This document shows, piece by piece, positions 10,940-21,534 of a DNA stretch of 64,000 nucleotides. Below the pieces are notes generated by a model. That model ran no database searches. It saw only the letters and a program-made list of their open reading frames with translations, and had not been told where the DNA came from. Location of the stretch: the NCBI RefSeq assembly GCF_900497805.2, contig NW_020954615.1, positions 9,872,634-9,936,633 of the forward strand, in the 5' to 3' direction. Within the stretch, counting starts at the first letter, position 1, and the number at the start of each line of letters is the position of its first letter. A program made the translations under genes and the position numbers. This DNA is from Vombatus ursinus (taxonomy: Eukaryota > Chordata > Mammalia > Diprotodontia > Vombatidae).

Positions 10940-11030
10940 CGAAAGTGGTGGTTGGAAAAGATAAAATAAGATCATTCTAATGGTGTCTTCCAGCTCTAAC
11001 ATTCTATGACTCTCAGGTTTAGTTCTTTGA
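10940..11030 (+). mobile_element. L3/CR1-like 3' terminus
   Basis: TGTCTTCCAGCTCTAACATTCTATGACTCTC matches the CR1-type end 'ccagctctaacattctatgattct'. Confidence 0.45.
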
Positions 11031-11778
11031 TATTTTAAATGGAATTCTTGCCTCCTAGAATATCTATTGCATTGAGAAAGCCTCTAATGAGGGAAAGACA
11101 GGATGTCTTCACAAGACTGAAAAAGGTAACAGTGTTTAAGTGAGAGATTTCTATGTTATTTTTATGTGTACAAGAATTATTTAAAAATCAATAAAATGTT
11201 TCCCATTTGGTAATGGAAAAGAGAGTATGATTTGGTGAGTTCTTTTCTAGAGTACTTCAAAACTAAAATTTTGATTTCCCATTAATAACTTCCAAAGGCC
11301 AGTAATAAACCCCAAATTAGTAGATATCAAAGGATTTTGACAAAATAACCAATAATGTCTATTTTATATGACATCTGATTTCATGGGATATTTTGGTGAC
11401 ACAGTGAAAATACAACGACTGCTGGGACTTAAAATGTCATAAACATTCTCATAAATGTGCATTAAATGACCAGATAACTTAGAATGGATTTGGGGGGGTT
11501 AGGAAAAGGGGAATAATTGGAGCTGTTCTGTCAGTAAGTGGTAATAAATGCCATACACACTTTCCTCTCTAACCAACTTTTTTTTAATGAAGTTAAGGAT
11601 TTTGTTGTAGAAGGTAATAATTATTTTTAAGCGAGTTATTAATTTGACATTTTCTTCCCACTTCATGTTCCCAAAGGACCTAGAAAACTTTTCATTTCTT
11701 CCATTGCTTACAATCAGTTTAGAAAGTAGCATTTTTTATATCTAGCAAATACTTAATCAATCTTGTTTTCTGCCAGTA
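11031..11778. other. Unassigned AT-rich sequence
   Basis: About 750 bp without gene, tandem repeat or transposon that I recognise. Confidence 0.4.
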
Positions 11779-11790
11779 GAATATGTGATC

Positions 11791-11797
11791 TTTTTTT

Positions 11798-11829
<32 letters not shown>

Positions 11830-11965
11830 GGCTAGGCAATGGGGTTAAATGACTTGCCCAGGGTCACACAGCTAGTAAGTGTTATGTGTCTGAGGCCGGA
11901 TTTGAACTCAGGTCCTCCTGAATCCAGGGCCGGTGCTCTATCCACTGCACCACCTAGCTGCCCCC
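11791..11965 (-). mobile_element. Poly(A)-tailed marsupial SINE
   Basis: Reverse copy: T12, (GTTTT)n, then ACTTGCCCAGGGTCACACAG, GGATTTGAACTCAGG and the head ATCCACTGCACCACCTAGCTG. It is flanked by an exact 12-bp target-site duplication, GAATATGTGATC, at 11779-11790 and 11966-11977. Head and core equal the RTE-tailed SINEs, but the body stops after 'aaccccattgcc' and has an A-rich tail, which points to L1-type mobilisation. Little diverged, hence young. Confidence 0.95.
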
Positions 11966-12082
11966 GAATATGTGATCCTTCATGGCAAGGGTTGATCCTT
12001 GTTGGCCTCTGTATCATCTCCTGTTCCCATAATGTTGCCTGACCTCCACAATTAAGAAATTCTTTTAAAAATCCTGAAAAAT

Positions 12083-12230
12083 GGGACAGCTAGGTGGCGC
12101 AGTGGAGAAAGCATCAGCCCTGAAGTCAAGAGGACCCTGGGTTCAAATCGGACTCAGACCCAACACTTGACACTTAGTAGCTGTGTGACCCTGGACAAGT
12201 CTCTTAACCCCAATTACCTAAAAAAAAAAA
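12083..12230 (+). mobile_element. Poly(A)-tailed marsupial SINE
   Basis: GGACAGCTAGGTGGCGCAGTGG head, TAGCTGTGTGACCCTGGACAAG, ending CCAATTACCT plus A11. Exact 12-bp duplication ATCCTGAAAAAT at 12071-12082 and 12231-12242. Confidence 0.95.
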
Positions 12231-12249
12231 ATCCTGAAAAATGAGGGTT

Positions 12250-12440
12250 TTAGACTGTATAGTAATGGACCCCTCCATACCACCTCTGGGTTAGTCATGA
12301 GATCTCTCAGCCTCAGTTTCCTCATCTGCAAAATGGAGCACTTTGAACTTTATTATGACAGATTCCTCCACAATGTCTTGGGGCAAGTATGAGATCCCTC
12401 AGCCTCTGTTTCCCCATCTGAAAAATGGATGGCTTGCATT
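12250..12440 (+). mobile_element. Two MIR-like cores in tandem
   Basis: CCTCAGTTTCCTCATCTGCAAAATGGA (12311-12337) recurs about 90 bp later as CCTCTGTTTCCCCATCTGAAAAATGGA, and the flanks also match (GAGATCTCTCAG versus GAGATCCCTCAG). This looks like a local tandem duplication of a MIR part. Confidence 0.6.
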
Positions 12441-12878
12441 AGATCAGTCATCTCCCTCCCATACACAGACACACTCTGTCGGGTATGAGAATCCCTTTGA
12501 TGCCAACAAATTTCCTAAACAACAAGAAATTGTTGTGTAATTGTATAAATTGTATAATTGCTGGTAAAACACATGAGGATCAAAACATACTATGCATTCA
12601 GGACAGCTTTTAAATGAAAGAGTAGAGAGCAAAAGAAGTTAAACAAGAGAAATTGAGAAGTATGACATCGTTAAAGCTACCATGCTAAATTTGAAATACA
12701 CAAAATAAAAACAAGTTGTATGTAGTGGAGAAAATGAATTTATATATTATATATATATTAATCATAACATCTAAAAATAATTGAAAAAATAAGCCTACAT
12801 CAATTTGTGAGACACACTTTTATTTCCTTAATTCACCAAAGGATTCAATTATTTACTGTACTGAACCATGCTGTATAT
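12441..12878. other. Unassigned AT-rich sequence
   Basis: No gene or recognisable repeat apart from a TATATA run at 12739-12758. Confidence 0.4.
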
Positions 12879-13130
12879 GGGCAGCCAGGTGGCATAGTGG
12901 ATATAATATCAGTCCTGGAGTGCGGAAGACCTGAGATCAAATCTGGCCTCACACACTTACTAGCTGTGTGACCCTGGGCAAATCTCTTAACTCTGTTTGC
13001 CTCAGTTTCTTTATCTATAAAATGAGCTAAAGAAGCAAATGGCTAGCTACTCCAGTATCTTTGCCAAGGAAACACCAAAAGGGGTCACGAAAAGTTGAAA
13101 CTGACTAAAAATGAATAAACAACAACAAAA
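12879..13130 (+). mobile_element. Marsupial CORE-SINE, RTE-tailed
   Basis: GGGCAGCCAGGTGGCATAGTGG head, TAGCTGTGTGACCCTGGGC, CTTTGCCAAGGAAACACC, GGGGTCACGAAAAGTTG tail and an ACAACAACAAAA end. Confidence 0.92.
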
Positions 13131-13500
13131 TGCAGCCTATTGTCCTGGAGCTGAATGAAGACAAAGATGGTAAAGCTCGGTACTGGTATGGATTTGTAAA
13201 TCTCAGCAATAACAATTCTTTAAGCATCCGACCCCCAGCCAGATGTTAGTGGCCTATAACTTGGGTACCACTCCCCTCAGAGGTGTGTTGGAGATGGTTT
13301 GAACTGACTCATGAGAGATCTTGCTAAATTTCCTGTGTGAGAATTATACCTTGGAAATTTAAAAAATCTTATAAATCACGCCTGGTTAATTGTTTAGTTG
13401 GTTGTATGGATTTATTTTTTGAGAAAATGGCAGTAGAGCAGATTAAAGCTAAAAGTATGCCTGTGCATTCTTTTTCCCCTGGGGAGTTGGGTGTTAAACA
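13131..13500. other. Unassigned sequence
   Basis: No gene or repeat that I can name. Confidence 0.35.
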
Positions 13501-13504
13501 TTTG

Positions 13505-13820
13505 CCATGAAACCTCTAGAACCATAGAGTTAGATCTAAGGTCCTTTTCAACTCTGAATCTTATGAATCTGTCATCCCACTGGGGTAACGCTCACAGAAG
13601 AACAGATTTTGAAGTGGGGAAAAGAACCTCAGAGGCATCTAGCCCCAAACATGGAGCAAAGGCCTCCTTCCTAAAGTGCCACCTTGAAGACATCCAAGGA
13701 GAGGGAAACCAGTGACTCCCAAAGCAGCCCATTCAACTTTGGAATACCTCCCCTTGCTAGGAAGTTCATCCCCCCATCCCTGTCCAGTCCTCCGCTCCCC
13801 AAAACACAGGTACATGCAAA
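13505..13820 (-). mobile_element. L3/CR1-like LINE 3' part
   Basis: AGAACCATAGAGTTAG, CCTCAGAGGCATCTAGCCCC, CTTGAAGACATCCAAGGAGAGG, CCCAAAGCAGCCCATTCAAC, CTAGGAAGTTCATCC follow the reverse complement of the L3/CR1 3' region in order. Confidence 0.7.
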
Positions 13821-13979
13821 ACGGAAGACTCTGTCTCCTTACCGACCCCTCCTCCCAACTTACTTTTCTGCTCCCTTTTCTCCTTTCTCTTCCCCAAACA
13901 TAAGCAACCACGTGTTTCTTTTTGCTTCTATTTGGATTCCTATAATTTAGCACAGTGTCTGGCATAAAGCAGGCACTTA

Positions 13980-13984
<5 letters not shown>

Positions 13985-14042
<58 letters not shown>

Positions 14043-14061
14043 CCTCTCTCTCTCTCTCTCC
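13985..14061. repeat. (CT)n microsatellite
   Basis: About 75 bp of almost perfect CT dinucleotides with one CCC break. A looser CT-rich tract follows at 14140-14280. Confidence 0.97.
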
Positions 14062-14369
14062 CACCTAGTCCAGAAAGTATTTGCCATTATCCAAGCTCAA
14101 TACTCCATCTCCTGACTCAGTTTCTTATTTAATTACTGTTTTATGCATCTGCCTCTGTCTGTCTGTTATTGCCTCTATGTCTCTTTCTCAGTCTATTTCC
14201 GTCTTTGTCTCTCCTTTTCTCCTTCCTTCCTTCCTTCTTTCATTTCTTCCTCCCTAATTCCCTTCTGCTTCTTCTGTCTAAAAATGCATACACAAATTCT
14301 ATTCCAAACAAATATAAAAAAAAATTATCTAGGTTGTGTTTTAAATAGGCCAATAGCTAGGGATCCCTG

Positions 14370-15050
14370 CTCAGGGGGTGGGGGGTTAAGTTGGTAGGGA
14401 ATATGGGGGATGACATACAGGACAGGTTACACATGGGTTCAGTTACAATGCCAGAGGGAGTAATCCATCACGTATAGAGTTCATTCACTCAGGAATTAGG
14501 GAGAAGGTCACCTTAGGAGGGAGTCTTTGAAAACAGCAGCCTGGGATTGGCAGCCTGGCAGACGACTATAAGATGGCATGTGGGTATAATAGTCCTCAAA
14601 AGGGGGAAAATGGCACCCTTGTTTTTGGAAGAGACAGTTCTTCCTCAGAGATTTGTTCCCTTGGGCCAAAGCCCGAGTTACTCCACAAAAGGCTGTAGCC
14701 CTCCTTATTTTTAAGTGTCTCCAAGTCACTTGAAACTCAGTAAGGGGCACACAGAACATAGCACCTTAATGGTAGAAGCTGACAATGAGTCTCCAAATCT
14801 CCTTCCCATTAGGATTTAATTCTAGGCTCAGTCTGTTCCAGGCATCACAGATCTGCACACTCCTTATTTGCTGAGAAATGAAAAAGAAAACTATTTGGTT
14901 ACAGACATTTGGAGTAAGAAAGTAAATCCCAAATGCCCTACCTGAGGAAGAAACCAATTTACACAATGAGGGGGTGACACATACATTCTTCCAGGAAACT
15001 CACTTTTCATTAAGGCCCCGAACACTGTTTTTGGTGCGCCCATTATATTA
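14370..15050. other. Possible LTR-derived or other middle-repetitive sequence
   Basis: A roughly 680-bp block of more even base composition than its neighbours. It ends in CATTAAGGCCCCGAACACTG followed by TTTTTGGTGCGCCC, which resembles the end of some retroviral LTRs plus primer-binding region. No paired end or duplication was found, so the assignment is weak. If it is a retroviral remnant it is a decayed fossil. Confidence 0.2.
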
Positions 15051-15920
15051 TCCCCTCTCTCCATGACCCCCTTAGTCCCTGGAGGCCCTAACCCAAGTAG
15101 TCATCATTATATCTGGAAGTTGTTATCCTGATTCACCAAAGAGCCCTAAAATTGAGTGATGCCGAGACAATTTCAGAGCCTCAAGAATGTATTATGCGGC
15201 AATAACATTTCAGAGGCGCTGAGTATAAAAAAGAAAATCAAGTCTCTCCTGGGAGGAAGTAAGTCAAGGCTATATCTCCTCTATACACAAACACACGCAC
15301 ATAAACATACTCATACACAAGGCATTGATAATTTATGAAATTCAGTGACCTAAGAAAGACATTTAGGTGCTTATTTGATCTCCCTATCTGGGGTAAAGTC
15401 CTTGTCTCTGATATTATGAGCATGTTGTTTTTTTTTTTCTTGTTCATTCCTTTTAGAACAAATTAATTCTAAAAATAATTAACAAAGATCAAAGAGAGAC
15501 AATTTTAAAGCTCAGGTTAAAGCTAGAGGAGGTTTGGAGGAAAAACAAACCAGGTTTGCCCTGGTAAAATTGTTCATTTAGTCAGAAATATCCCATTTTT
15601 CATAGTGCTTGCTTTTCATTAACAAGGTTTCCAATTTTTACATCCAATCAGAAGTACAGGTTTCTTGGTTGACAAGAAAATTCTGACACACAAGGGACAA
15701 TAGGAATTTGTTCTTTCTCTTTCTGGTGGTACAAGATACAGGATTTTCAGGTGCTAATTCCTTTGCGTGGTCGTGGAGAAGTTCTAGCCAATTTTCCTTC
15801 CAACATACTCACATATTTCCTCCCCCACCCCCACCTTAAAGCAACTCTTTCTATAACAAAACACAAAATGAAAATTGATGGTTTCGTTGGTCATTGGAAC
15901 CCAGAAGTCCAACAGATTCT
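15051..15920. other. Unassigned sequence with CA-rich patch
   Basis: No gene. A short ACACACGCACATAAAC patch lies at 15288-15320, and poly-T at 15427-15439. Confidence 0.4.
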
Positions 15921-15924
15921 GAGA

Positions 15925-16115
15925 TTAGGTAGCATAGTACATTGGAAAGAGCGATGAGTTACGTGGACAAAGGTTCAAATTTCTGCACTTCCATTTAATA
16001 CTAGTATGACTTTGGCAAGTCACATGTGACAGGTCCTATTTTACTATATCTTAAAAATGGAGATTCTGGCCTAGATGAGCTCTATGGTGCATTTTAGCTC
16101 TAAATCTACAGTGCC
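15925..16115 (+). mobile_element. MIR SINE
   Basis: GGTAGCATAGTACATTGGAAAGAGC head, GTATGACTTTGGCAAGTCAC, and the end GGCCTAGATGAGCTCTATGG. Confidence 0.65.
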
Positions 16116-16269
16116 ATGTTCCTAGTTTGTGATATAGGGATTTTCTCAGGCCTATTTCTAAAAAAAAGATTTTGATTCTAAATGAAAGTTTGGGGCATAC
16201 AAACGACAAGAAAAGCACGTCAGAAGCAAAGGATAGTATGGAGCTCAGAGGAAAATTAGGGAGTGATAA

Positions 16270-16475
16270 GTAGTCCATCCTGACTCAAAACCCTGTTAGT
16301 TGTGTGGCTACGGACAAGTCATCTAATTTCTCCGGCTCAGCTTCTATATTTATAAAATGGGCTTACTAAGAGCGACCTAGTTCGCAAAGTTGTTTTGGAG
16401 GAAAATGATAACATATGTAAAGTGTTTTGTAAGCTTTTAGGAACTATGTAAATGTTAGCTATTACTCTGATAATA
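16270..16475 (+). mobile_element. MIR SINE
   Basis: TTAGTTGTGTGGCTACGGACAAG, CTATATTTATAAAATGGGC, then ATAACATATGTAAAGTGTTTTG and ACTATGTAAATGTTAGCTATTA. Confidence 0.8.
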
Positions 16476-16499
16476 TTAATATTAACTTCCTGTCCTACC

Positions 16500-16640
16500 A
16501 TAGTACCATGCAAAATGCTATTGCTTGAACGATAAGAAATACAAATGCTTTTATACCCATTTTACAGATGCAGAAACTTAGGCTTAGGGATCTTAAATGG
16601 CTCACTGACACACAATTAGTACGTAGTAGAGGTATCACTT
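16500..16640 (-). mobile_element. MIR SINE
   Basis: CCCATTTTACAGATGCAGAAAC, TAGGGATCTTAAATGGCTCAC, ACACAATTAGTACGTAG is reverse MIR. Confidence 0.65.
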
Positions 16641-16854
16641 GACAATAATTGGCATTTTTAGTGTTTTAAAAGTTTCCAGAGCAACTGACTTGCATTATCT
16701 CATCTAAACCACACTAGATCCCTGAAAGCTTAAGTACAACATGGATCAATGACAGAAATAAAAATGCTTTTATCAAAGAGATGGCACAAAAGATGGTGAA
16801 TTACCATGAATTTTGCATCCTAAGGATCATGGGGCTTTTCCATCTAAATTGCAG

Positions 16855-17165
16855 CTGAGACCTCCTCTATAATATCCTCTCCATTATACTATGAACTCTT
16901 TGAGGCCACAGTCTTTCATGCCTTTTTGTAGCTCAGGACTTACAATGTGATAAACACTTAAGAAAGGCTTCCTTCCCTGTTCATTTCAGTCCTTCATCTA
17001 TTCTTCATGTGTCTTACACAAATCTAACTATGTACTTGCTCTCTCCTCCAGTAGAATGTAAGCTCCTTGGGGTCAGGACTATTTTGACCTTTCTTTTTAG
17101 CCCTAGTTTTTAGCCCAATGCCTGGCACATAGTACGTACTTAATAAATATATGTTGACTGACCTA
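16855..17165 (+). mobile_element. L2 3' end
   Basis: AGTAGAATGTAAGCTCCTTGG, GCCCAATGCCTGGCACATAG, CTTAATAAATATATGTTGACTG: a very clear L2 3' terminus. Confidence 0.85.
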
Positions 17166-17280
17166 TGTGGAAGGGGAAAATAAGGTTTAATCAATTTAAG
17201 TTACTGGTCCAAAGTCACTGGGCTGTTAAATATCTGAACCGTGACCTTAACCCAGATCTTTGGATCCCAACTTCCTGGGA
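17166..17280 (-). mobile_element. MIR fragment
   Basis: TTAAGTTACTGGTCCAAAGTCAC, ACCTTAACCCAGATCTTTGG follows the reverse MIR block. Confidence 0.45.
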
Positions 17281-17404
17281 AAGATCAAATATATGAACGA
17301 AAGAATTTTTGCCTTTTGAAGTCAAGGTCCATTTAATTTTGTTTCCTTTTTGTATTTAAAGCAGTTTGTAACAGGTACTGATAAGTGGTTGTTGATTGAT
17401 TATT

Positions 17405-17530
17405 TGCGTACAAGATGTTTTCCCCATAGAGGGTAATGTTCTTGAAGGCAGGGAATATTTCATTTTTGTCATTACATCCCTAGTGTATTGCACAGTATTT
17501 GCTTAATAAATACTTTGTAATTGATTTATT
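17405..17530 (+). mobile_element. L2 3' end
   Basis: TTCTTGAAGGCAGGGAATATTTC, GCACAGTATTTGCTTAATAAAT: L2 3' UTR and terminus. Confidence 0.7.
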
Positions 17531-17980
17531 CCTACCAAATTAACCTGAATCTCAATATCACCATGATATGTAATTTAGAATTCTTTAGGGTACTCCTTTA
17601 GGAGGAAAGAGGAATACATTAACATGACTTGGCTTCCAAATAATGCCACCATTGTGGAAATGTTTTCTGGGGGCAAAATGGAAATTTCCCAGTTTATTTA
17701 AGCTCCAATCATTTGGAAACAACTCTAGATACAATATCTTTCACACAGTAGGTCTTGAGAGTTTCACTTTTTGAAAAAAATCTCTGAAATCTTTTTTTTT
17801 TTCTGATGTTCTGGGCCTAGAGGCCCAAGCCATGGCCTTGTTGGCATAAGGCATTGAACACATATACACATACGTGTTCAAAAAAAGGCAGTGATAGTTT
17901 CATAGAGGATATGGAGACATTGCCATACATGAATATATCAGGTGTCATAATTGGATATCACATTAAATATTCCACCTAGG
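17531..17980. other. Unassigned sequence
   Basis: About 450 bp with no recognised gene or repeat, apart from a T-rich run at 17792-17802. Confidence 0.4.
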
Positions 17981-17984
17981 AAGA

Positions 17985-18180
17985 ACCTAGGTTTATAGAT
18001 GGAGAATCAAAAGGGACCTAACACTATCTAGTTCAACGTCCCTCATTTTACAGTTCAGGAAACTGAGTCACAGAGAGATCAAGTGACTTGCCCAAAGTCA
18101 CAAATGTGACAGAACCAGAAGCTAGGTTTGAACTTAAATATTTTGACTCTAACACCAATAGGGCTTTTACCATATGCTAT
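17985..18180 (-). mobile_element. L3-MIR composite
   Basis: AAAAGGGACCTAACACTATC (L3 end) runs into CTCATTTTACAGTTCAGGAAACTGAG and AGTGACTTGCCCAAAGTCAC (MIR block). Confidence 0.65.
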
Positions 18181-18246
18181 CTACCATGTTCTCTCTCTTG
18201 TAATATCTAACAGAATTTTAAGGGAAGTTTTTGCTTGGCATGTGTC

Positions 18247-18248
18247 TG

Positions 18249-18297
<49 letters not shown>
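18247..18297. repeat. (TG)n microsatellite
   Basis: About 23 perfect TG units. Confidence 0.98.
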
Positions 18298-18298
<1 letters not shown>

Positions 18299-18489
18299 GG
18301 GTGAGGGTACTCAGTTCTATTCAGGCTGAAGTACCATGCTGACCTTTGGTATAACTGCCACTCTAGAAGAACTTTTAGGCAGACCTATGGACATGTTCTC
18401 TTCAGGAGTTGATAAAGGTCCGTGTCCCACTTGGTCTAATGCACTCAGGGTGAGAGCCTCCATTGACTTGTGTGAGCCCATCAAACCTT

Positions 18490-18680
18490 CATAGGTGGGG
18501 GATTTAGAGCTTTGAAGGACCCTAGAAGTCACATAGTCCAGATGTCTCCCAGAATCCGGGCCATCTGGTCCTATCCATCCTTGCAAATGTGTCCCCTCTC
18601 CCACATACCAGAAAATTAGCCACACAGGCTTTTCTGGAAATTGTTTAGAAACAGCCTGCCCCAGAAGTGTCACGTTCCAC
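18490..18680 (-). mobile_element. L3/CR1-like LINE fragment
   Basis: TTTAGAGCTTTGAAGGACCC, AGAAGTCACATAGTCCAGATG is the reverse L3 end; the following 130 bp are more decayed. It explains the long minus-strand frame here. Confidence 0.5.
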
Positions 18681-18737
18681 TTCTAGATAGATTTAAATAA
18701 ACAAGGTAATTGTGATTTCTCAGCCATGGCCTGTGTT

Positions 18738-18930
18738 ATCACATGGCAGAGTGGAAAATACACTGGGCTGAGACACAGGGGACTTGTAGTCTAACGTCAG
18801 CTCTGTGACTTCCTATCTTTCTGAAGTCAGCCAATCACTTCACCTTCTGGGTTTAAGTTTCTTTCTATTAAAAAACAAAGGCTGGGTTTACCGTAAATGT
18901 CTTCTAAGATCCTATCTAGTTCTCAATATA
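18738..18930 (+). mobile_element. MIR SINE
   Basis: CATGGCAGAGTGGAAAATACACTGG head, GCTCTGTGACTTCCTATC, and TCTTCTAAGATCCTATCTAG end. Confidence 0.6.
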
Positions 18931-18944
18931 TGAACCTGTGATTT

Positions 18945-19440
18945 CTCTCAGAACAGCTCCCCAATCCCCATGTACATTTCGAAGTTCCTTTTGTTTTGTC
19001 TGTGATGAATGAATTAGGCTTGGTATAATTCCTTTGTAGTGTCCTTTACGAATGATTCGTGCCCATCTAGAACATGTGTAATTGAAGTTATATTTGCTAG
19101 TCAAAGTCACTTTGCATCATCACTAAGAATAGCGTGGAAAGTAGGATTACCTGACAGAGTAAAGGGGAAACTGATATTACTCATTCCTGATTGTTTTCAA
19201 ACCTGATTTTGTGCAAAGAGCAAAAGAGCAAATGAATCAGCCAACCTCCTTCACTGGGGTCAATTGAGATGTTCCCTTGGAAATTACGAAAAAACCAGAA
19301 ACCTCATGAAGTATCAGCCTCCGAGTCCTCCGTGCTCGATTTTTTTAACCATATTTGTATGGTGCATAAAGGTGATATTTGAATCAAAATCGGAGTCATG
19401 AAGTAGTTTCTGAGTCGGGCATTAGGGCAGGAAAAGATCT
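18945..19440. other. Repeat-free island
   Basis: About 500 bp with no recognised repeat. It includes TTTGCATCATCAC and CAAACCTGATTTTGTGCAAAG, of the kind seen in conserved non-coding DNA. No open frame stands out. Confidence 0.3.
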
Positions 19441-19484
19441 TCTACGATGAGGGAGGTGCTTTCTCCCTTCTTCTTTTTCCTTTA

Positions 19485-19625
19485 GCCTGAACGAGTTGTG
19501 ACTTTGGGTAAGTGACTTCACCTCTGGGAGACTCAGTTTGCTTATCTATAAAATGGAGCTCATGATCATCATAATTTCTGACTGCTTTATAGATTTGTTA
19601 TAAGACTTAAATTTGATCTTTGATG
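19485..19625 (+). mobile_element. MIR SINE
   Basis: GTTGTGACTTTGGGTAAGTGAC, TTGCTTATCTATAAAATGGAG, TAGATTTGTTATAAGAC. Confidence 0.7.
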
Positions 19626-19749
19626 GAAAGGTAGGGTTTTGGTTTAGAGTATGGATTAGTGATTCTGTTGAAGGCACATAATAGAAACAGAAAAGCAAGA
19701 GGGATAGTGATGATAAAGATAGATGATAGAGACAGAGATACCACTTATA

Positions 19750-19829
19750 TAAGGTATCCCAAAAGTCTTAATGCAGTTTTAATTTGTAATAACTTAAAAC
19801 CACACTAAGACTTTTGAGAATGCTGTGTA
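19750..19829. mobile_element. Mariner-type MITE (~80 bp palindrome)
   Basis: Left arm AAGGTATCCCAAAAGTCTTA and the reverse complement of the right arm, ACAGCATTCTCAAAAGTCTTA, pair over about 30 bp. TA dinucleotides stand at both ends. The arm core (CCCAAAAGTCTTA..GCAGTTTTAA) is typical of small mariner-derived MITEs in mammals. The element holds no coding sequence. Confidence 0.75.
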
Positions 19830-20085
19830 GCGCTTTAAGACTTGTAAAGAATTTTACAAATATTATCTCATGTAATCCTCACAACAACTCTAGAAGGTGA
19901 TCATCATCATCATCATCATCATCATCATTATTATTATTATTACATTTTACAGATGAGAAAACCATGACAAATGAAGGTTTAATAAATTGCCCGTGGCCAA
20001 AGATCTAGTAAGTTCTTAAGACTGGATTTAAAATGAGATATTCCTGAATTCAGGTCTAACACTTTATCCTTGGTATCACCTACTT
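19830..20085 (-). mobile_element. MIR SINE with (ATC)n
   Basis: AAATATTATCTCATGTAATCCTCACAACAAC, CATTTTACAGATGAGAAAACC, CTAGTAAGTTCTTAAG is reverse MIR. Its (ATT/ATC) stretch has expanded to (ATC)n at 19903-19930. Confidence 0.85.
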
Positions 20086-20131
20086 GCCAGCAATGGAGAT
20101 GGAGAAGTTAAGGGCTGGAGTGAAGGAAAAG

Positions 20132-20400
20132 AGGGGGAGACACACACACAGGCAGAAAGAGAGAAAGAGAGAGAAAGATAGAGAGACACACAGAGAGAGA
20201 TAAGAGATACAGAGAGAAACAGAGAGAGACAGAGAGAGAAACAGAGAAGCAGAGAGAGACAGAGAAACAGAGAGAGACAGAGAGATGGAGAGACAGAGAC
20301 AGAAACAGAGAGACATTGAGACACAGAGAGACAGAAATAGACAGAAAGACAGTCAGAGATAGTCAGAGAAAGAGAAAGGCAAACAGAGACAGAGACAGGC
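20132..20400. repeat. (GAGACA)n tract
   Basis: About 270 bp of GAGA/GACAGA units. Produces two overlapping Ser/Leu-rich spurious frames on the minus strand. Confidence 0.95.
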
Positions 20401-20429
20401 AGACACTACCATGAGTTTGTCTCAAGGCT

Positions 20430-20800
20430 CTGTCCTGAGTACTCTTCCATTCCTTCAAATCTGAGCTAAAATCCCACCTTCTATAAGAGAACTTTTGTTT
20501 CTGAACTTCTCTTAATGGGAGTGTTTTCCCTCCAGATTACTTCCAGTACACACACACACAAACACACACATTCACAGGAACAGGCACACACATATATTTG
20601 AATATGCATATATACATATATGTATGCATGTTTATCTACATATACACATGTTCAAAATACATAGTTGTTTCCATATAGTCTCTTCTATTAGACTGAGTTC
20701 CTTGAAACCAAGGACTGTTTTTTGCCTTTTTGGTATAACCAGTACTTAACACAGCGCATGACATATAGTAAGTGCTTAATTAATGCTTGTCCTGATTTAA
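20430..20800 (+). mobile_element. L2 3' end
   Basis: GCTAAAATCCCACCTTCTATAAG, TATTAGACTGAGTTCCTTGAAACC, AGTAAGTGCTTAATTAATGC are L2 in order. A CA/TATA microsatellite interrupts it at about 20548-20640. Confidence 0.8.
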
Positions 20801-20999
20801 CTAGAATTAATGTAAAAGGTGGTAACGAAACCAAAAGGCTTACTTTATGGTGAGGCTAATGATCCCTCTGTTTATGTCTAAGGACTTTTTACTGATCCAT
20901 AAGTCCATCTAAGGCAGAGATGAAAGTACAGGGGTGAGTTGTGTTGGTCCAACTTCAAAGATTAACAGGTGGCCGGGGGATGTAGCCCAATGTATCATT

Positions 21000-21195
21000 G
21001 TCATCATCACCTTCATCACAAAATTATTATTTTTTTCCCTAGTGATGTAGATACTATAGACATCAGACTCCCTCTTTTATAGAAAAGGAACCTAAGGCGT
21101 AGAGAAGTTAAGCAATTTGCCCATGATCAAACAGGAGGGAGGATTTGCACCCAGGTCTTCATGACTCAATTTCCAATGGTCTTTCTACTAAGCCA
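21000..21195 (-). mobile_element. MIR SINE
   Basis: CCTCTTTTATAGAAAAGGAACC, GTTAAGCAATTTGCCCATGATC, GATTTGCACCCAGGTCTTC. Confidence 0.75.
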
Positions 21196-21204
21196 CACTG
21201 TTTT

Positions 21205-21530
21205 TTGTTTGTTTGTTTGTTTTTGGTTTGTTTTTGTTTTACTTGGTACCTTTTTTGTTTTTATTCCATCCAAGTCTTTTCCCCATTCTTCCTCCCCTTC
21301 TAACACTGAAGTTTCCTTTTAACAATTGTAAAAAGTTAAACACATCTGACCAACAATGCAATCACATGTGATAATATATGCCATATCCCACTGTGCTTCT
21401 ACAGAGAGGAGGGACACTTTATATTCTCTAGCGTTAAGATGTGTTCTCCATTTCAATTATACACTTCCTCTTATAAGAAAATGTGATACTTTCTTCACCT
21501 CCTCCCATAAATGTAATCTTTCTCCTAGTT
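21205..21530 (-). mobile_element. Probable L1 3' UTR fragment
   Basis: A T/GTTT-rich start (reverse poly(A)), then TTCCATCCAAGTC, CCCCATTCTTCCTCCCC and AACAATTGTAAAAAG, resembling marsupial L1 3' UTRs in reverse. No coding part is present. Confidence 0.4.
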
Positions 21531-21534
21531 TCTG

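Noticed and set aside
18317-18673. 118-residue minus-strand frame
   Set aside because: Largely overlaps an L3/CR1-like LINE fragment and lacks any known domain or exon signals.
20076-20324. Overlapping Ser/Leu/Cys-rich frames
   Set aside because: Product of the (GAGACA)n tract read on the opposite strand.
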